DNA of 64,000 nucleotides from Astrothelium macrocarpum. Lineage: Eukaryota > Ascomycota > Dothideomycetes > Trypetheliales > Trypetheliaceae. The stretch is from assembly GCA_021030915.1 (NCBI GenBank), contig JAGEMR010000012.1, forward strand, positions 124,001 to 188,000. Direction: 5' to 3'. Each line of letters begins with the position of its first letter. Positions within the stretch are counted from its first letter, which is position 1. Both the position numbers and the translations under genes were made by a program. The notes under the pieces were generated by a model. It was not told where the DNA came from. It made no database searches and saw nothing but the letters and a program-made list of their open reading frames with translations. Below, piece after piece: positions 60,833-64,000 of this stretch.

Positions 60833-61230
60833 TAATGATCGATGCGTCCCATTAGCAGCGCCGCTGACGGCGCGCAACAACCTAACTACGGCCGCTTTGC
60901 AACCTTCCATCCAGGGCCTCCGCGCGGAGGCGACGCTTTACCTGTGTTATTAGAGTAAGGCTCGTTCATTTAGATATGATAAGATTTAAACGATAGTAAG
61001 ATTATCTACTGCTACGTATAGTCCTCGGCGCGGTGCGTTTACAGTACAACATATCCTTTGAAACTGTATAGCCAACTACATCTTGTATGAAGTACAGCCA
61101 AAGCCTCTGTTGTAGTTAAGGCCTTTACATTATCTACAATATTAAAATTCAGAATTTAATTTGACAAAAATATTGAACGCGAATTGCAAAAAGCTGGGTT
61201 TTAATATGTTAATTATAGGTGCTAATATTT

Positions 61231-61328
61231 TTTATTCCGGTTTTGACGATCGAAGTGGGCTAAAGCAGCGGCGCCTTGAGTTGAAATGAGCCCCCAATTC
61301 CCCGGCACATAGCATTATTACAGTAATT
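61231..61328. repeat. Diverged dispersed repeat, copy B
   Basis: The partner of 53431-53528 in the same orientation, about two thirds identical. The two copies bracket the membrane gene and the transposon. Confidence 0.35.
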
Positions 61329-61911
61329 GACGTACTGTAAGAGATAGCTGGCTCGTGGCGGTCACGGAGCTACGTCTCAAAACGCCCCCGGGGCTCTAAG
61401 GACAGACCTTATCAGGATAGCTTCTGCGGGTTTGCATCTATGTGGACTCAAACACTCTACATTATTCCCCTAATGACCCCTAACTAAGAGCTAAGAAACC
61501 AAGCTCATGCTGTCGATACAGTAAGGAGCATGGTTGAGGCTGTTTGGTTAACTAAAAGCCTTCAGTTTGAGACTTCCACAGCATCGGCGTGGGCAGGCTT
61601 TCAGATCTACAGATCGTCATGATACTCAGGTATGACACTGGACGAATGAAGACCGTTCTTAAGTAATGAGAGTTTTGAAGGGTTCTCTCCGCCCTGGCAA
61701 TTATTAGTTCCACATTTGCCCAGATGAAGTCATGATATTACACTACTTCTGTCTTCCTCTGATATTCGCTGCGTGGTTAATACTGAGATGCTGCAATTTT
61801 GATTTTCTCTTGTAGCTCTGGCTTACTGGTCTATATGAAAATTAGTTCGCCTCAAGCGCCGTGCTGGTCTTTACGACGATCTATCCAAATTCGCCACAGC
61901 CTCGAACCCGA

Positions 61912-63701
61912 TTAGTTTTGCATGAACATCTTGAAGCATGGATTTTCCGTCTCCTCCTTCCAAGGGTATCCGATTTCCTTAAGAAAAGTCTCCAGGCCTT
62001 TCTCCTCTCCTGCTGGACATTGAATTCCTGCAAGAACCTTCGCGATGTCTCCACCATGATTTCGGTAGTGAAAGAGGCTAATATTGAGACCTGGCTGGAG
62101 AGTAGTGAGAAACTTGTAGAGCGCTCCTTGACGTTCAGGAAACTCAAAAGCGTACACCCGCTCGTCTGCGCACGTACTACGTCCGCCGACTACATAACGG
62201 ATGTGTGACTTGGCCAGTTCGTTGTCGCTGAGGTCGTGTGCTGTCATTCCCTCCTCATGCAATCGTAGAAAGAGATCTTTTAGGTCCTCATCTCGTGTTG
62301 CTGCTTGGAGGGATACGCCAACTAGTACATTGGCTGCGTCAGGCGCAGCGTAGCGGTAGCTGAACTCTGTGACTGCCATAGGATTTAGGGCTTTAACGAG
62401 ATTTGCAAAGGCGCCTGGCTTTTCGGGTATAATGACGCTAATGAGAGCCTCTTTCTTCTCTCCAATGGCGGCACGTTCAGCAACAAAGCGTAGTCTATCA
62501 AAGTTCATATTTGCTCCAGAAGTGACCGCAACGAGCCCGCGCTTGACGTCAGGAGATGGGTTCTGCTCGACGTATTTCTTGAGACCGGCGAGTGATAAAG
62601 CTCCAGCAGGTTCGACTACAGATCTTGTGTCCTCAAAAACGTCTTTGATCGCAGCACATATCTCATCGGTAGTGACTTGAATTACGTCGTCTACGACTTC
62701 TTGGCAAAGCCGAAATGTTTCTTCACCAACGGTTTTGACAGCCGCTCCATCAGCAAATAAGCCAACATCCTCAAGCACAACTCGATGACCTTCTCGACGT
62801 GACTGGACCATTGCACTCGCGTCGTAGGTTTCAACACCAAAGATCTTGACATGTGGAGCTATTCGCTTGATATAGACACCAACACCGGCTATTAAGCCAC
62901 CTCCGCCCACGCAGCAGAAGACGGCTTTGAGTTCCTCCAAGTTAGTTTGCCGAAGAAGTTCTGTACCAATGGTACCCTGACCAGCAATTACATAAGGGTC
63001 GTCAAACGGGGGTATCATCGTAAGGCCATGCTCTCTCTGTAATCTATGAGCTTCATCTTTGGCAGCATCAAAGTCGGCACCATGTAGCACAACGGCGCCG
63101 CCCATTCGAGAGACATTGCGATGTTTAATGTCCGGAGTACCTTGTGGCATGACGATAGTTGCCGGAATTTTCAACTTGCGTGCTGAATATGCTACGCCTT
63201 GGGCGTGATTTCCTGTAGGAATTTAGTTTGGAAGAACACGGAACTTGAAACTAAATGTAATACCTGCAGAGCATGCAATGACTCCTTTCCACCGTTCCTC
63301 TTGGCTAAGATGAGCCATCTTATTGTATGCCCCTCTCAATTTGAAGCTGAAGACTGGCAAGAGATCTTCTCTTTTTAAGAGAACCTGACATTCCAGTCGC
63401 TTGCTCAGATTGACCGCATGGGTCAATGGAGTTTCTTCTACGACTTCGTAAACATGCGAAGCTAGGATAAGACGAAGATACTGGAAAGTGGTCAAACATG
63501 GCCAATTTTAAAGCGAAGCATCCAACCTACATCAGGATACCCATTGGGAAGAATAAATGCCTCAGGGATGTTGTAGCGAGCCTTTCCTTCCAGGCTTTCC
63601 GATTCTGGTGATGGATTGGCAGTGTATTCTGTTAGGGCCAGTCCTGTTTTCTTTCCTACCCGAACAGGTTGTATGCCATTCGGCATTGAGTCTTTGTCCA
63701 T
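61912..63701 (-). CDS. ILV1: Threonine dehydratase (threonine ammonia-lyase), biosynthetic
   Basis: Three exons from ATG 63701 (63701-63531, 63480-63264, 63212-61912) give about 562 residues. This PLP enzyme converts threonine to 2-oxobutanoate, the first step of isoleucine synthesis. The PLP lysine is K104 in FSFKLRGAYN. GNHAQGVAYSAR and the glycine loop CVGGGGLIAGVG follow, then SGANMNFDRLRFVAERA before two ACT-like regulatory domains in the C-terminal 180 residues (ISVIIPEKPGAFANLVKAL; VYAFEFPERQGALYKFL). Isoleucine feedback inhibition is expected from these domains. The enzyme is mitochondrial in yeast, but the N-terminus read here is not an obvious presequence, so an upstream exon may be missing. 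Confidence 0.95.
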
Positions 63702-64000
63702 CTTAACTAATTACATTGAGGGCATGTTGGAGAAAAAGAATAATAGAGCTGATAAGCAAGCGGTAAAATATTAATCAATCTAATGTGGACATGGATGGTA
63801 CCTGACTAAAGATCCCTGTCCCATCTTGCAGCGGGATTTCTTCGGATGGCTTCAAATCATCGTCATGATTCAAAAAGCTCCGCCGTATTCTTACCTTGAG
63901 CAACATGTCTTCACCCCGCAACACCATTTGAATGCTCAATGACTGCCTTGTTTCTCTTAGAGCTTAGCAGATTTATTATTGCCGCACCGATGTCAGATAT
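63702..64000. other. Upstream region of ILV1
   Basis: It presumably holds the promoter and leader, and possibly an upstream exon of ILV1. A short reverse-strand start followed by a GTAAGA donor is present near 63885-63930, but its in-frame acceptor is not proven. The window ends here. Confidence 0.4.

Larger units (their letters stand above)
60517..61911. other. Right flank of the transposon up to ILV1
   Basis: AT-rich accessory sequence with a short forward frame at 60596-60832 and the second copy of a diverged repeat at 61231-61328. No intact gene is supported. Confidence 0.5.

Noticed and set aside
1..64000. tRNA, rRNA or CRISPR features
   Set aside because: Scanning for B-box-like GGTTCRANYCC and for regular spacer-repeat arrays gave no candidate that also had a plausible partner or fold.

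Overview
This 64 kb window is nuclear DNA of a filamentous ascomycete (Pezizomycotina; a Leotiomycetes-like origin is possible but cannot be fixed from the sequence). The evidence is many genes with short (about 45-190 bp) GT..AG introns and CTAAC/CTGAC-type branch sites, an eisosome Pil1 protein, a fungal microbial rhodopsin, a HET-domain incompatibility protein, a bimC kinesin, and a transposon that looks RIP-mutated (G to A changes, AT-rich body). Exon joins were worked out by hand from reading-frame continuity, splice sites and family similarity.

Layout. 0.4-11.5 kb: F-box protein, two unrecognised secreted glycoproteins, a tiny glycine-rich protein and a membrane-anchored GH28 pectinase-like enzyme. 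12-19.3 kb: PIL1, mitochondrial isoleucyl-tRNA synthetase, an RPEL-repeat protein and a small secreted cysteine protein. 20.9-27.6 kb: proton-pump-type rhodopsin, ZIP zinc transporter and an SDR oxidoreductase; a dense cluster of GACCTCTC and TGACCGGTCA motifs lies between the last two. 28.5-34.3 kb: PHAF1/UPF0183 protein and kinesin-5, divergently arranged on a 467 bp shared promoter region. 34.3-39.9 kb: a 5.6 kb stretch without conventional genes, containing one convincing small transcription unit that would encode a 26-residue proline-rich peptide with an SH3-ligand motif. 39.9-48.8 kb: conserved hypothetical protein, SAM37, DnaJ-X protein, eIF4E and squalene synthase ERG9.

49-61.9 kb is an AT-rich accessory island between the housekeeping genes ERG9 and ILV1. 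It holds a broken HET-associated protein kinase, an intact HET-domain gene, a 724-residue polytopic membrane protein, and a 3,521 bp TA-flanked inverted-repeat transposon (56994-60514). The transposase has lost two of its three catalytic acids. 61.9-63.7 kb: biosynthetic threonine dehydratase ILV1.

Most genes are unlinked housekeeping functions: translation, sterol, isoleucine, mitochondrial import, spindle, eisosome. The strongest leads for something new are the SH3-ligand microprotein gene, the palindromic GACCTCTC/TGACCGGTCA cluster, and the transposon, whose two conserved inward-facing start codons lie inside its inverted repeats and whose left half is an unexplained 2 kb.
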